Assembly: GCA_028694915.1 (NCBI GenBank)
Contig: JAQVJY010000006.1
Span: 60,356-124,355 of the forward strand
DNA length: 64,000 nucleotides
Source of the DNA: Paludibacteraceae bacterium
Lineage (GTDB): Bacteria > Bacteroidota > Bacteroidia > Bacteroidales > Paludibacteraceae
Reading direction: 5' to 3'
The position numbers and the translations under genes were made by a program. Positions within the stretch are counted from its first letter, which is position 1. Each line of letters starts with the position of its first letter. Positions 52,101 to 60,344 of this stretch are shown piece after piece. The notes beneath the pieces were generated by a model. It was given only the letters and a program-made list of their open reading frames with translations. It made no database searches and was not told the DNA's origin.

Positions 52101-52674
52101 CTTCATTTTCAATCGATTCAATTTTTTGAATTTCGTGTGAAGTACGGAATCCATCGAAGAAATTCACAAAAGGTACACGGCTTTTAATGGTAGCTAAATG
52201 TGCCACACCCGCTAAATCCATCACCTCTTGTACTGAGCCTTCAGCTAACATAGCAAAACCAGTTTGGCGACAAGCCATAACGTCTTGATGATCGCCAAAA
52301 ATACAAAGTGCATGACTGGCTAATGTACGTGCTGATACGTGAAATACGCATGGAAGTAATTCACCAGCAATTTTGTACATATTAGGAATCATCAACAATA
52401 AACCTTGAGATGCGGTGTACGTAGTGGTCAACGCACCAGCTTGTAATGAACCATGTACAGCGCCTGCAGCACCGCCTTCCGATTGCATTTCTTGAACTAA
52501 AACAGTTTCACCGAAAATGTTTTTACGTCCAGCCGCAGACCATTCATCAACATACTCTGCCATCGTTGAGGATGGCGTAATTGGGTAAATAGCAGCCACT
52601 TCCGAGAACATATACGAGATATGCGCTGCAGCCTGATTGCCATCACAAGTAATAAATTTCTTTTGTTTAGCCAT
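49138..52674 (-). CDS. nifJ: Pyruvate:ferredoxin (flavodoxin) oxidoreductase
   Basis: A single-chain PFOR of 1178 residues that oxidises pyruvate to acetyl-CoA and CO2 and reduces ferredoxin, the hub of anaerobic fermentation. Domains: the N-terminal pyrophosphate-binding part (AAIYPITPSSTMAEYVDEW), the two-cluster ferredoxin domain (CIQCNKCAYVCPHASI and CLGCGNCADVCPG), and the thiamine-binding domain with CSGCGETPYVKLI and GGDGASYDIGYGGLD. I chose ATG 52674; the frame runs on to 52722, but the -7 box TATCTTTG at 52720-52727 puts that start at the promoter. Monocistronic with a strong terminator. Confidence 0.96.
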   Translation of the reverse strand: MAKQKKFITCDGNQAAAHISYMFSEVAAIYPITPSSTMAEYVDEWSAAGRKNIFGETVLVQEMQSEGGAAGAVHGSLQAGALTTTYTASQGLLLMIPNMYKIAGELLPCVFHVSARTLASHALCIFGDHQDVMACRQTGFAMLAEGSVQEVMDLAGVAHLATIKSRVPFVNFFDGFRTSHEIQKIESIENEDLAGLIDQKALAEFRSRALTPENPVARGMAENPDHFFQHRESSNLFYEAVPAIVEEYMNEIYKITGRKYGLFDYYGADDADRVIIAMGSVTEAAREAIDYLAAQGEKVGLVSVHLYRPFSAKHFLSVLPKTAKRIAVLDRTKEPGATGEPLYLDVKDVLYGQKEVPLVVGGRYGLGSKDTTPAQILAVYENLSLAMPKNLFTIGIEDDITFTSLPYKEEIALGGEGMYEAKFYGLGADGTVGANKNSIKIIGDNTTKYCQAYFSYDSKKSGGFTCSHLRFGDAPIRSTYLVNTPNFVACHVQAYLHMYDVTRGLRENGTFLLNTIWTGEELAKHLPNDVKRYFAKKNIKVYYINATKIAQEIGLGNRTNTILQSAFFRITEVIPVDLAVEQMKKFILKSYGKKGEEIVNKNYAAVDRGGEYEQLSVDPAWASLPNDKNAENHDPAFINEVVRPINAQNGDLLPVSAFKGIEDGTWHQGTSKYEKRGVAAFVPEWNPDNCIQCNKCAYVCPHASIRPFVLDESEQKGANFDTLKAVGKSFEGMTFRIQVDVLDCLGCGNCADVCPGNPKKGGKALTMQPFESQLTQVENWTYCADKVTSKQHLVDIKANVKNSQFATPLFEFSGACSGCGETPYVKLITQLFGDREMVANATGCSSIYSGSVPSTPYTTNDKGQGPAWANSLFEDFCEFGMGMTLANDKMRDRLVRLMQEAQTCTCCSDELKGLFNEWIENRNDADKTKELAAKIVPAVQSCDCDSCKQISALSHYLVKRSQWIIGGDGASYDIGYGGLDHVIASGKDVNILVLDTEVYSNTGGQASKSTPVGAIAKFAAAGKRVRKKDLGMIATTYGYVYVAQIAMGADQAQCLKAFREAEAYPGPSLVIAYSPCISHGLKSGMGKAQAEEAQAVECGYWQLWRYNPALEEAGQNPFILDSKEPDWSKFQDFLKSEVRFSSVMKQYPAEAAELFQAAEDNAKWRYKSYKRLLSQGWE

Positions 52675-52719
52675 TTTGTTAAATATTTTAGTGGTGTTAG
52701 ATTTTGACCTAATAGGTGG

Positions 52720-52727
52720 CAAAGATA
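52720..52727 (-). promoter_or_regulatory. -7 element for nifJ
   Basis: TATCTTTG on the minus strand, 45 bases before ATG 52674. It excludes the upstream start at 52722. Confidence 0.55.
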
Positions 52728-52850
52728 TAAAAAAATAAGTATTGAATCACCTATTTGGAGTGAGAGTTATCAACAACAGCGCCCCAAAATCAATAAAATT
52801 ACAACTATTTTAGGGTGTAAACCTTCTAATTTATTGTCACTTTGCTATTT

Positions 52851-53330
52851 TTACAGCAATGCAGATAATATAGCGTTAGAACAGGAAATTAAATCCGTTG
52901 GACTTAATTTTATTTGTAAACCACGCACGCCAGCACTAATATAAATGTAATCGTATAATTGGCAAGTTTCGTGTATGTACGTTGGAAAGTGCTTTTTCAT
53001 ACCCAAAGGCGAGCAACCTCCACGAATATACCCTGTAAGTCCTAATAAATCCTTCATCGGAATTAAGGCACAATTTTTATTCCCTGATGCTTTGGCTGCT
53101 AATTTTAAATCCACTTCGTCGGCACCAGGAATCACACAAACAAAAAATCCAGTTTTATCACCACGTAAAACCAACGTTTTAAAAACCAGTTCGATAGGTT
53201 CATCTAGTAGTTTAGCGACGTGTACCGCACTTAAATCCGATTCATCAACTTCGTACGGAATCAAGTCGTAATTCACGTGATAACTATCCAATAACCGCGC
53301 GACATTAGTTTTTTGAATTTTTGAAGCCAT
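52851..53330 (-). CDS. ybaK: YbaK-type aminoacyl-tRNA deacylase
   Basis: A 159-residue YbaK/EbsC protein that hydrolyses mischarged tRNA, classically Cys-tRNA(Pro). Seen: VPYEVDE-like IPYEVDESDLSA, KTLVLRGDKTG, the conserved Lys in ASGNKN and GYIRGGCSPLGMKKHF. Cytoplasmic. It is last in a leftward run: the LutA-like gene ends 3 bases before its start. Confidence 0.9.
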   Translation of the reverse strand: MASKIQKTNVARLLDSYHVNYDLIPYEVDESDLSAVHVAKLLDEPIELVFKTLVLRGDKTGFFVCVIPGADEVDLKLAAKASGNKNCALIPMKDLLGLTGYIRGGCSPLGMKKHFPTYIHETCQLYDYIYISAGVRGLQIKLSPTDLISCSNAILSALL

Positions 53331-53333
53331 ACT

Positions 53334-54053
53334 CTATTTTGCGTTCAAAATATCTGCCAAATGAATACCACGAATAGGTAATCCTTGTTTTTGGCAGTAA
53401 CTAGTAATATTCATCAAGCATGAAGCCTCTGTACCTACAATGTATTCTGCTCCTGTAGCCAGTGCATATTCTACTTTTTTGGCAACCATGGCAGTGGAAA
53501 TATCGGTTTGTTTTATGGCAAATGTGCCACCAAAGCCACAACACGTAGTACTCTCTTCCATTTCAATGAGTTCTAACCCTTTCACGTGACTCAATAAGCG
53601 TTCTGGCTCGTCCGTAAGCCCATATTCTCGAATAGATGAACAAGAGCGATGTAACGTCACCTTGTGAGGAAAAACGGCACCCAAATCAACTATTTTCAAT
53701 TGATTACATAAATAATCAGATAACTCGAACAAGTTATTGGACACCGTATCGCACAATGCTAATTTTTCGACCTCATTAGGAAATAGTTTGGCATAGTGAC
53801 GTTTTATAAATCCGGTACACGAACCAGAAGGCGACACAATGGGCATATTAGGGTCATAATCGTTGAAAAACTTCTCCGCTAAAGCTTTACTCTCCGCCCA
53901 ATAACCACTATTAAACGCTGGTTGACCACAGCATGTTTGATTGGGATTATAAATCACTTCACAACCCACTTTTTCGAGAATTTCGAGCGTATTTTGACCT
54001 GTCTGTGGATACAGCTGGTCAATATAGCAAGGTATAAAGAGTTGAACTTTCAT
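53334..54053 (-). CDS. LutA/YkgE-like CCG-domain protein
   Basis: A 239-residue (Fe-S)-binding oxidoreductase subunit. Two cysteine-rich CCG motifs are clear: NQTCCGQPAFNSGY and STTCCGFGGTF. LutA normally works with LutB and LutC in lactate oxidation; neither is here. The neighbours are ybaK and a secreted endonuclease/phosphatase, so a lone subunit or another partner elsewhere is implied. Cytoplasmic. The gene upstream ends 6 bases before its start. Confidence 0.85.
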   Translation of the reverse strand: MKVQLFIPCYIDQLYPQTGQNTLEILEKVGCEVIYNPNQTCCGQPAFNSGYWAESKALAEKFFNDYDPNMPIVSPSGSCTGFIKRHYAKLFPNEVEKLALCDTVSNNLFELSDYLCNQLKIVDLGAVFPHKVTLHRSCSSIREYGLTDEPERLLSHVKGLELIEMEESTTCCGFGGTFAIKQTDISTAMVAKKVEYALATGAEYIVGTEASCLMNITSYCQKQGLPIRGIHLADILNAK

Positions 54054-54059
54054 AACGGA

Positions 54060-55082
54060 TTATTTATAATTGAGCGTAATATCTAAAAATATGGGTAAAT
54101 GATCGCTATAACCACCATTAAATTTCATACCAACATAAGTGCGAGCAGGTTGTTTACCAAGTGGTTTTGCTTCTTCTAAAAGCCATTCTGGCGCAAAAAC
54201 TGTAACAGAATTGGCATCTATACAAGATTGTTTGGCACGTTTTAGCCAACCGCCCGATACTATAAATTGGTCGAGCATACCCCACTGACCATCGTGCTTG
54301 TAGCTGCCTATATCGCCACGTTGATGCAAGTCGTAAGTGAGGTTATATAATTGATTAGTGGTCAGCGTTGGTTGGTTGAGCGGTTGCGCCGCCAACACGT
54401 TATTAATACTTCTGTTGTTGGGATAATCATTAAAATCGCCCATAATTAACACCAATGCGGCCGAATCGAGCATCAAAATACTATCCACTTGTGCTCGTAA
54501 TACGGAAGCTGCCGTAAATCGATTGGGTTCACTTTCTAATTCTCCACCTAAACGTGAAGGGAAATGGTTCACAAATACGTGTGCGGTGTCGCCATTGGGT
54601 AACGTACCAGAAACATAAAGGATGTCGCGGGTTGTACGCCCTGTTTTTAACGCAACATGTATGGGTTTTGAGGCAATTGGTTTAAATAAATGAGGTTGAT
54701 AAAGCAATCCAACATCCACTCCACGTGCATCTGGCGACTCATAATGAACATATTGATAATTAAGTGATTTTAATTGCGAATACTTTACTAAAGTTTTTAA
54801 ACAATTATCATTCTCAATTTCACAAAGACCAATAATCGCCGGAGGTGACCAACCACCAATGGCCGTAACCACTTGAGCTATATGCGCCAACTTTTGTTCG
54901 TAGCGTTTGTAGTTCCAGCCACGCATTCCACCAGGCAGATACTCCGAATCATTCGTTAATGTATCATCTTTTATATCGAACAAGTTCTCCACATTATAAC
55001 ACATGACACGCATAGTAGCAGGTTGCTGAGCCGTAACGCCCATACAAACCAAACAAACTACGAGTAATAAACGTGTTTTCAT
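54060..55082 (-). CDS. Secreted endonuclease/exonuclease/phosphatase family protein
   Basis: A 340-residue DNase I-like fold enzyme. Seen: RVMCYNVENLFD (catalytic Asn and Glu region), GLCEIEND, GVDVGLLYQP, VNHFPSR, MGDFNDYPNN and SDHLPIFLDI (the final Asp-His). I chose ATG 55082, giving signal peptide MKTRLLLVVCLVCMGVTA; ATG 55112 or 55106 would start within the preceding gene. Exported, so it acts on extracellular DNA, RNA or phosphoesters; the substrate is open. It follows the beta-helix lipoprotein gene by 13 bases. Confidence 0.82.
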   Translation of the reverse strand: MKTRLLLVVCLVCMGVTAQQPATMRVMCYNVENLFDIKDDTLTNDSEYLPGGMRGWNYKRYEQKLAHIAQVVTAIGGWSPPAIIGLCEIENDNCLKTLVKYSQLKSLNYQYVHYESPDARGVDVGLLYQPHLFKPIASKPIHVALKTGRTTRDILYVSGTLPNGDTAHVFVNHFPSRLGGELESEPNRFTAASVLRAQVDSILMLDSAALVLIMGDFNDYPNNRSINNVLAAQPLNQPTLTTNQLYNLTYDLHQRGDIGSYKHDGQWGMLDQFIVSGGWLKRAKQSCIDANSVTVFAPEWLLEEAKPLGKQPARTYVGMKFNGGYSDHLPIFLDITLNYK

Positions 55083-55095
55083 GCTCATTGTCTCG

Positions 55096-56571
55096 TTATT
55101 TTTCATACGCACCTAAATCGGGAGCGCCATCTAATAAACGATTTTTACCCAGTAAATCAACGGGATAACGTCCAGAGACCGTTACATTTGCTTTTGAACG
55201 AGCTATGGATTTAACATCTAATTGAAAATTATAATAGCCCGTCTCTGCGATTTTTTCGGTAGAAGTATTTACAAATACAGTATCGGAAACACCTTGAACA
55301 GTTGTATTCTGTGAACGAGCCCATGTTATATTATGAAATTCAACATCTTCTAAACGCTTTGATTTTATCAATGTGTTGCTAACTAGCACATTATACATAG
55401 CATTGGTAAACGTATCTTTTTGCAATAAAATCTCTTTGCTTTGATTACCAAATACGATAGAATTTTCGACTACAGATGATGTGATTGGATAAAGATAGAG
55501 TAAATTGCCATCTAATTGGTAGTTGGCTATGACCAAAGTTTCACTCTGACGTTTTCCCCAATTATAGTAATTGGCAAGTGTGGCATGCACCACATACGAT
55601 TCACCGCCTAAAAGATATAAACACGATGTACCACAATTAGATATCTCAGTATTCTCAATCGTTACTTTAGCATTTTGAGCATACAATCCATACTGTGTCA
55701 TGCAGTGCAAAACGCAATTTTTCATGGTTAATGTTGGGTGTATAGAGGCTGTTCCGACAATTACAACACCAAGGTCGCATCCACGAATGGAAGTGTAATT
55801 TAATTGATGTACGGCTTTGCTATTTTGGAGATAAATGCCGCCCCACTGTCCTGGCATATAATCGTAAGGTGTTTTATCCACATCGGGCAGTTTATCAAAA
55901 CGATCGGTGCGCATGACAACTGGATTTTCTAAAGTTCCGTTAGAAACTAAATTACCATCTATAACTAAATTAGCTTTATCGTGAAAAAAGAGTCGTGTAC
56001 CAGGCTCTAAAGTGAGCGTTTTGCCTTCTGCAATATGTAAATAATTAAATATTAAATATGGTTTAGCAGCGGTTAATGTGGTATTTTCCGTTAAAGACTT
56101 TCCGTCAAACACGATAGCATCTTGACCATAGGTAATTAACTTCACATCTTGTGTTTGCCCATTGGTTATAAATACCATCGAGTCCTTATAGAATACAGGA
56201 AAATCACTATTATTAGGGTCAACAGTGAGCTCCACAAAAACAAACAAGCTGTCTTTGGCCTTAATTTCTACATCTGCCACTAAGTTATTTGAGGATGGAA
56301 TGCGACCGTCTAAGTTGAATCTAAAAAAAGATTCGCTCCCTTTTGCCAAACGAGCCGAACTTATTTTAAGTGCTTTATTGTTTTTGTTATAGATGTAAAA
56401 TGAAATTGTACGTGATGGAATTTTGGTAAAAACAGTATCAAACGAAAGTGTATCGCACGAAAAAGATAGTACGGCCGAAGGGTCGGTGGTAAATTTTTCA
56501 TCCACACACGAAACCGTCAGTAGGCTAATTAACAAGGAGGTAACAAATAAATGAGCAATCTTTATATTCAT
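55096..56571 (-). CDS. Surface lipoprotein with right-handed beta-helix
   Basis: A 491-residue lipoprotein: lipobox SLLTVSC with Cys22, an immunoglobulin-like stretch (about 35-150), then repeats of a parallel beta-helix (LTLEPGTRLFFHDKANLVIDG, ... LTMKNCVLHCMTQYGLYAQN, VTIENTEISNCGTSCLYLLGG in shorter pieces). No catalytic residues can be named. It is probably a cell-surface protein binding or cleaving glycans. First of the leftward run lipoprotein - endonuclease - LutA-like - ybaK. A -7 box TAATTTTG lies at 56622-56629. Confidence 0.72.
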   Translation of the reverse strand: MNIKIAHLFVTSLLISLLTVSCVDEKFTTDPSAVLSFSCDTLSFDTVFTKIPSRTISFYIYNKNNKALKISSARLAKGSESFFRFNLDGRIPSSNNLVADVEIKAKDSLFVFVELTVDPNNSDFPVFYKDSMVFITNGQTQDVKLITYGQDAIVFDGKSLTENTTLTAAKPYLIFNYLHIAEGKTLTLEPGTRLFFHDKANLVIDGNLVSNGTLENPVVMRTDRFDKLPDVDKTPYDYMPGQWGGIYLQNSKAVHQLNYTSIRGCDLGVVIVGTASIHPTLTMKNCVLHCMTQYGLYAQNAKVTIENTEISNCGTSCLYLLGGESYVVHATLANYYNWGKRQSETLVIANYQLDGNLLYLYPITSSVVENSIVFGNQSKEILLQKDTFTNAMYNVLVSNTLIKSKRLEDVEFHNITWARSQNTTVQGVSDTVFVNTSTEKIAETGYYNFQLDVKSIARSKANVTVSGRYPVDLLGKNRLLDGAPDLGAYEK

Positions 56572-56621
56572 AAACTAAGTAAATAGGCATTTATACCATA
56601 CACAAAAGTCAAATTGTCCGA

Positions 56622-56673
56622 CAAAATTAGCACAAAAATGTGATTGTTTCTACATAAAAAACGAGTATATTTG
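56622..56673. promoter_or_regulatory. Divergent promoters
   Basis: Rightward TTG (56644-56646), 19 bases, TATATTTG (56666-56673), a good match before the small gene. Leftward -7 TAATTTTG at 56622-56629 for the lipoprotein; its -33 is unclear. Confidence 0.55.
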
Positions 56674-56707
56674 CCAAATATTCTATTAACATTAAAAATT
56701 GTCTATT

Positions 56708-56983
56708 ATGGCTAATCGTAGAACACTCAAAAAAGGCATTCAATTAGTAACTTCTGACTTAATTACAGAAAGTTACATCAATTTTTTGATGCTAAAAAAA
56801 ATGGATAACGCAGGCTTTGATGCCATTGTGGAAAAAATCGCAGACGTCAATAATGATTTTTTATCACGCGTAAATCATCCTAATGGTACAAAAGAACCTA
56901 AATTAGTGAAAGCTTATTATAAAAAATTGATTGAGGATTTCAATAAAGAAGTTGACCAAATCGTTGAAAAGCTCAATAAATAA
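56708..56983 (+). CDS. Small conserved-looking helical protein
   Basis: A 91-residue, basic, fully helical protein (MANRRTLKKGIQLVTSDL, then KLIEDFNKEVDQIVEKL). I do not recognise a named family. I chose ATG 56708; the frame also has a TTG at 56699. Cytoplasmic. It has its own good promoter and its own terminator (57014-57049), so it is a single-gene unit. Confidence 0.7.
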   Translation: MANRRTLKKGIQLVTSDLITESYINFLMLKKMDNAGFDAIVEKIADVNNDFLSRVNHPNGTKEPKLVKAYYKKLIEDFNKEVDQIVEKLNK

Positions 56984-57013
56984 ACTAACTCACATGGTTA
57001 GTTTTGATGTTAT

Positions 57014-57049
57014 AAAAGGGTTTTGTTTTTAAACGAGCAAAACCCTTTT
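57014..57049 (+). terminator. Terminator after the small helical gene
   Basis: Twelve-base arms (57014-57025 and 57038-57049) with a 12-base loop, followed by a T-run. Confidence 0.85.
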
Positions 57050-57133
57050 TGTTTTTTGTGCATTTTATTTAAAAATGTACAAATTTATCGATTAATTATG
57101 CCGAAAAAGATGCCGATTCTTAATTTAAAATAG

Positions 57134-57141
57134 TACCTTTG
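57134..57141 (+). promoter_or_regulatory. -7 element of the methylmalonyl-CoA decarboxylase operon
   Basis: TACCTTTG, 71 bases before the mce start. A -33 TTTG is not clear. Confidence 0.5.
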
Positions 57142-57212
57142 CGTCGCTTTTTGTACAATTAAATTCAAATTTTACAATCAATTATAATTTATCAAATTTT
57201 AACCGTTTTATT

Positions 57213-57623
57213 ATGAAACCATCTCACATTGAGCACATTGGTATCGCAGTAAGCAGTTTGGATGAAGTAATCCCCTACTACGAACAACTCCTCGGTCAAA
57301 AATGCTATTCAATTGAAGAAGTAGCTGACCAAAAAGTAAAAACCGCTTTTTTCAAAGTTGGTCAAACTAAAATCGAATTATTGGAACCTACAAGTCCAGA
57401 AAGCGCCATTGCTAAATTCCTCGAAAAAAATCCACGTGGTGGTGTGCATCACATGGCATTTAATGTGGATGGCGTACAAGTAGCTTTGGACGAATGTGCT
57501 GCACAAGGCATTCAATTAATCGACACTAAACCTCGCAAAGGTGCTGAAGGATTGAATATTGCGTTCTTACACCCAAAATCAACACATGGTGTGTTAACCG
57601 AATTATGTGAACAACCAAAATAA
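57213..57623 (+). CDS. mce: Methylmalonyl-CoA epimerase
   Basis: A 136-residue VOC-fold enzyme that interconverts the (2R) and (2S) forms of methylmalonyl-CoA, linking the B12 mutase to the decarboxylase. Metal ligands: His8 in IEHIGIAV, the Gln/Glu in GQTKIELLEP, the His in GVHHMAF and the Glu in LTELCE. It is the first gene of mce-mmdA-oadG-carrier-mmdB, with 20 bases to mmdA. The mutase itself is not in the window. Confidence 0.95.
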   Translation: MKPSHIEHIGIAVSSLDEVIPYYEQLLGQKCYSIEEVADQKVKTAFFKVGQTKIELLEPTSPESAIAKFLEKNPRGGVHHMAFNVDGVQVALDECAAQGIQLIDTKPRKGAEGLNIAFLHPKSTHGVLTELCEQPK

Positions 57624-57643
57624 ATTCTATAAATGAAATTCAT

Positions 57644-59203
57644 ATGGAAAATCAAGACAAATTAAAAAAATTAATAGCAAAACGTACTGAAGCTCAGCTT
57701 GGTGGCGGTCAAAAAAGTATTGATGCTCTTCACGCAAAAGGTAAATATACTGCTCGTGAGCGCATTAATCTTCTTTTAGACGAGGGCAGTTTTGAAGAAG
57801 TAGATATGTTTGTGACCCACCGCTGTACCGATTTTGGTATGGATAAAAAAGTATTTTTGGGTGATGGCGTTGCAGTTGGTAGTGGCACTATTGATGGCCG
57901 TTTAGTATTTGTTTTCGCACAAGACGCTACCGTTATTGGTGGTTCGTTATCGGAAACAATGGCACAAAAAATTTGCCACGTGATGGATATGGGTATGAAA
58001 TTAGGCGCTCCTATTATCGGTTTGAACGATTCAGGTGGTGCACGTATCCAAGAAGGTGCTTCTGCTTTAGCTGGTTACGCTGAAATTTTTGAACGTAATA
58101 TTTTAGCATCTGGTGTAGTTCCACAAATCTCTGTTATCTTTGGTCCTTGTGCAGGTGGTGCTGTTTATTCTCCAGCATTAACCGACTTTATTATGATGAC
58201 CGAACAAAACAGTTACATGTTTATTACAGGTCCTACAGTAGTAAAATCAGTAACTGGCGAAGATGTAACGGTTGAAGAACTTGGTGGTGCTCGTGTACAT
58301 GCAAGCAAATCAGGTGTAACTCATTTCACAGTTCCTACCGAAGAAGCTGCTTTAGAAGAAGTTCGTCGTTTGGTATCGTTCATTCCTCAAAACAACATGG
58401 AAGAAACGCCAGTTGTTGAGTGTTCAGACCCTATCAATCGTGCTGATGATACTTTAAACGATTTAGTTCCTGCTAATCCAAATAAACCATACAATGTAAA
58501 AGACATTATCTACAATATTATTGATAATGGTGATTTCATGGAAGTTCATCAAGATTTTGCTAAAAATATTGTGTGTGGTTTCGCTCGTTTCAATGGACAA
58601 TCAACAGGTATTATTGCCAACCAACCAAACTGGTTAGCTGGTGTATTAGACTGCGATGCTTCACGTAAAGCTGCTCGTTTTATTCGTTTTTGCGATGCGT
58701 TCAATATTCCAATCTTAACATTGGTTGACGTACCAGGGTTCTTACCAGGAACAGGCCAAGAATATGCTGCCATTATCGACCATGGTGCAAAATTAATGTT
58801 TGCTTATGGCGAAGCTACTGTACCTAAAGTTACGGTTACACTTCGTAAATCGTACGGTGGTGCACACATCGTTATGAGTTGTAAACAATTACGTGGCGAC
58901 TTCAACTATGCATGGCCAAACGCAGAAATTGCAGTTATGGGTGCATCAGGAGCTATTGGCGTATTAGAAGCTAAAACTTTGAAAGCATTTGAAGATCCAG
59001 AAGAAAAAGCAAAATTCATTGCTGAAAAAGAGGCTGAATACCAAGATAAATTTGCTAGCCCTTATCAAGCAGCATCAAGAGGATATATCGACGATGTTAT
59101 TGAACCACGCGATACACGTTTCCGTATTATTCGTGCTTTCCAAACACTACAAACAAAACGTGTGACTAATCCTTTAAAGAAACACTCTAACATACCTTTA
59201 TAA
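57644..59203 (+). CDS. mmdA: Methylmalonyl-CoA decarboxylase alpha (carboxyltransferase) subunit
   Basis: A 519-residue carboxyltransferase that moves CO2 from (S)-methylmalonyl-CoA to the biotin carrier, yielding propionyl-CoA. Crotonase-like halves: GLNDSGGARIQEGASAL and GPCAGGAVYSPALTDF in the first; FLPGTGQEYAAIIDHGA, GGAHIVMSC and GASGAIGVLEA in the second. The gene order with oadG and mmdB favours the sodium-pumping decarboxylase over propionyl-CoA carboxylase, which would lack those partners. Cytoplasmic face of the membrane complex. Confidence 0.95.
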   Translation: MENQDKLKKLIAKRTEAQLGGGQKSIDALHAKGKYTARERINLLLDEGSFEEVDMFVTHRCTDFGMDKKVFLGDGVAVGSGTIDGRLVFVFAQDATVIGGSLSETMAQKICHVMDMGMKLGAPIIGLNDSGGARIQEGASALAGYAEIFERNILASGVVPQISVIFGPCAGGAVYSPALTDFIMMTEQNSYMFITGPTVVKSVTGEDVTVEELGGARVHASKSGVTHFTVPTEEAALEEVRRLVSFIPQNNMEETPVVECSDPINRADDTLNDLVPANPNKPYNVKDIIYNIIDNGDFMEVHQDFAKNIVCGFARFNGQSTGIIANQPNWLAGVLDCDASRKAARFIRFCDAFNIPILTLVDVPGFLPGTGQEYAAIIDHGAKLMFAYGEATVPKVTVTLRKSYGGAHIVMSCKQLRGDFNYAWPNAEIAVMGASGAIGVLEAKTLKAFEDPEEKAKFIAEKEAEYQDKFASPYQAASRGYIDDVIEPRDTRFRIIRAFQTLQTKRVTNPLKKHSNIPL

Positions 59204-59205
59204 TT

Positions 59206-59574
59206 ATGATTTTACTAGAAATAAACTGGACAAATGCACTAAACATAACCTTATTAGGATTTGGGATTGTGTTTGTTGTTTTGTGTTTACTTATTCTATT
59301 ATTGTACATATTTGGGAAAGTAATGACACCTAAAGTACGTGTACCTAAGGCTGTAAGAACACCCAAAGGTGCTAAAGTAGAAATTAGTGATGATACAGAA
59401 TTTCACAAAGTACAGTTACCTGCGAATGCAAGTGCAGCCATTGCCATGGCATTACATTTATATTATTCCGATGTGCACGACCAAGACAGTCACGTTATTA
59501 CCATCAAAAAGGTAGAACGTCGTTATTCACCTTGGAGTGCAAAAATTTATGGTATCAATAATTTAGTAAGATAA
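59206..59574 (+). CDS. Decarboxylase gamma/delta subunit (OadG-like)
   Basis: A 122-residue single-helix membrane protein (helix about 14-40, LLGFGIVFVVLCLLILLLY). OadG/MmdD proteins hold the alpha subunit to the membrane complex. The soluble part ends with a basic region (IKKVERRYSPWSAKIYG) that resembles the same part of OadG subunits. It lies 2 bases after mmdA and 7 before the biotin carrier gene, so they are co-translated. Confidence 0.85.
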   Translation: MILLEINWTNALNITLLGFGIVFVVLCLLILLLYIFGKVMTPKVRVPKAVRTPKGAKVEISDDTEFHKVQLPANASAAIAMALHLYYSDVHDQDSHVITIKKVERRYSPWSAKIYGINNLVR

Positions 59575-59581
59575 TATCCGT

Positions 59582-60328
59582 ATGAAAAAATTTAAATTTA
59601 TAATAGACGGCAGCAAATACGAAGTTTCTGTAAACGAAATTGAAAATAATGTAGCCGAAGTCGAAGTAAATGGCACCCCATTTACAGTGGAAATAGAAAG
59701 AGAACAAAAAACCGCTGTCACAGCTCGTCCAAGTGTAAAACCAGCCACAGTAGCTCCTGCAGCTTCACATAGCACAGCAGCTAGTACAATGGTAGTAAAA
59801 TCACCACTTCCTGGCAGTATTATGAAAGTATTGGTAGCTGTTGGCGATAGTGTAAAACGAGGTGATGTTTTATTAACTATGGAATCCATGAAAATGGAAA
59901 ATAATATTTTAGCAGAGGCTGATGGTGTTATCAAATCGGTTGCGGTAGAACCAGGCCGAAATGTATTACAAGATGATAAATTAGTAGAACTAGAAACTAA
60001 AGCATCATCTCACTCTACTCCTGCCGAAAAGCCAGCTCCTGCACCTGCTCCAAAAGTTGAAACTCCTAAACCCGCTCCAGCAGCTGCACCTAGCGCACCA
60101 AAACCAGTTGTTGCTGGATTTAAAATAAAATCCCCACTTCCTGGGAGTGTACTTAAAGTGGTTGTTGCCGAAGGTCAAGCTGTAAAACGTGGTGATGTAT
60201 TGTTAACATTGGAATCTATGAAAATGGAGAACAATATTTTAGCAGAAAAAGATGGCGTTGTGAAATCAATTGCTGTTGCAGCTGGTCAAAGTGTTATGCA
60301 AGATGATTTACTACTAATCATGGCCTAA
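59582..60328 (+). CDS. Biotin carboxyl carrier with two tandem biotin domains
   Basis: A 248-residue carrier. Residues 1-40 are an N-terminal strand-rich part; then come two copies of a biotinyl domain, 72-138 and 182-248, joined by an Ala/Pro-rich linker (140-178). Each has KSPLPGS and [12 protein letters not shown], with biotinyl Lys104 and Lys214 in M-K-M. The copies are exactly 110 residues apart and nearly identical, so this is an internal duplication. The usual MmdC-type carrier has one domain and about 130-150 residues. It takes CO2 from MmdA to MmdB. The Pro-rich linker should be flexible. Confidence 0.93.
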   Translation: MKKFKFIIDGSKYEVSVNEIENNVAEVEVNGTPFTVEIEREQKTAVTARPSVKPATVAPAASHSTAASTMVVKSPLPGSIMKVLVAVGDSVKRGDVLLTMESMKMENNILAEADGVIKSVAVEPGRNVLQDDKLVELETKASSHSTPAEKPAPAPAPKVETPKPAPAAAPSAPKPVVAGFKIKSPLPGSVLKVVVAEGQAVKRGDVLLTLESMKMENNILAEKDGVVKSIAVAAGQSVMQDDLLLIMA

Positions 60329-60344
60329 TTTGAAAAACGTTATC

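Noticed and set aside
52675..52722. Extension of the PFOR frame to ATG 52722.
   Set aside because: The TATCTTTG box at 52720-52727 lies over that start; the family begins at MAKQKK.
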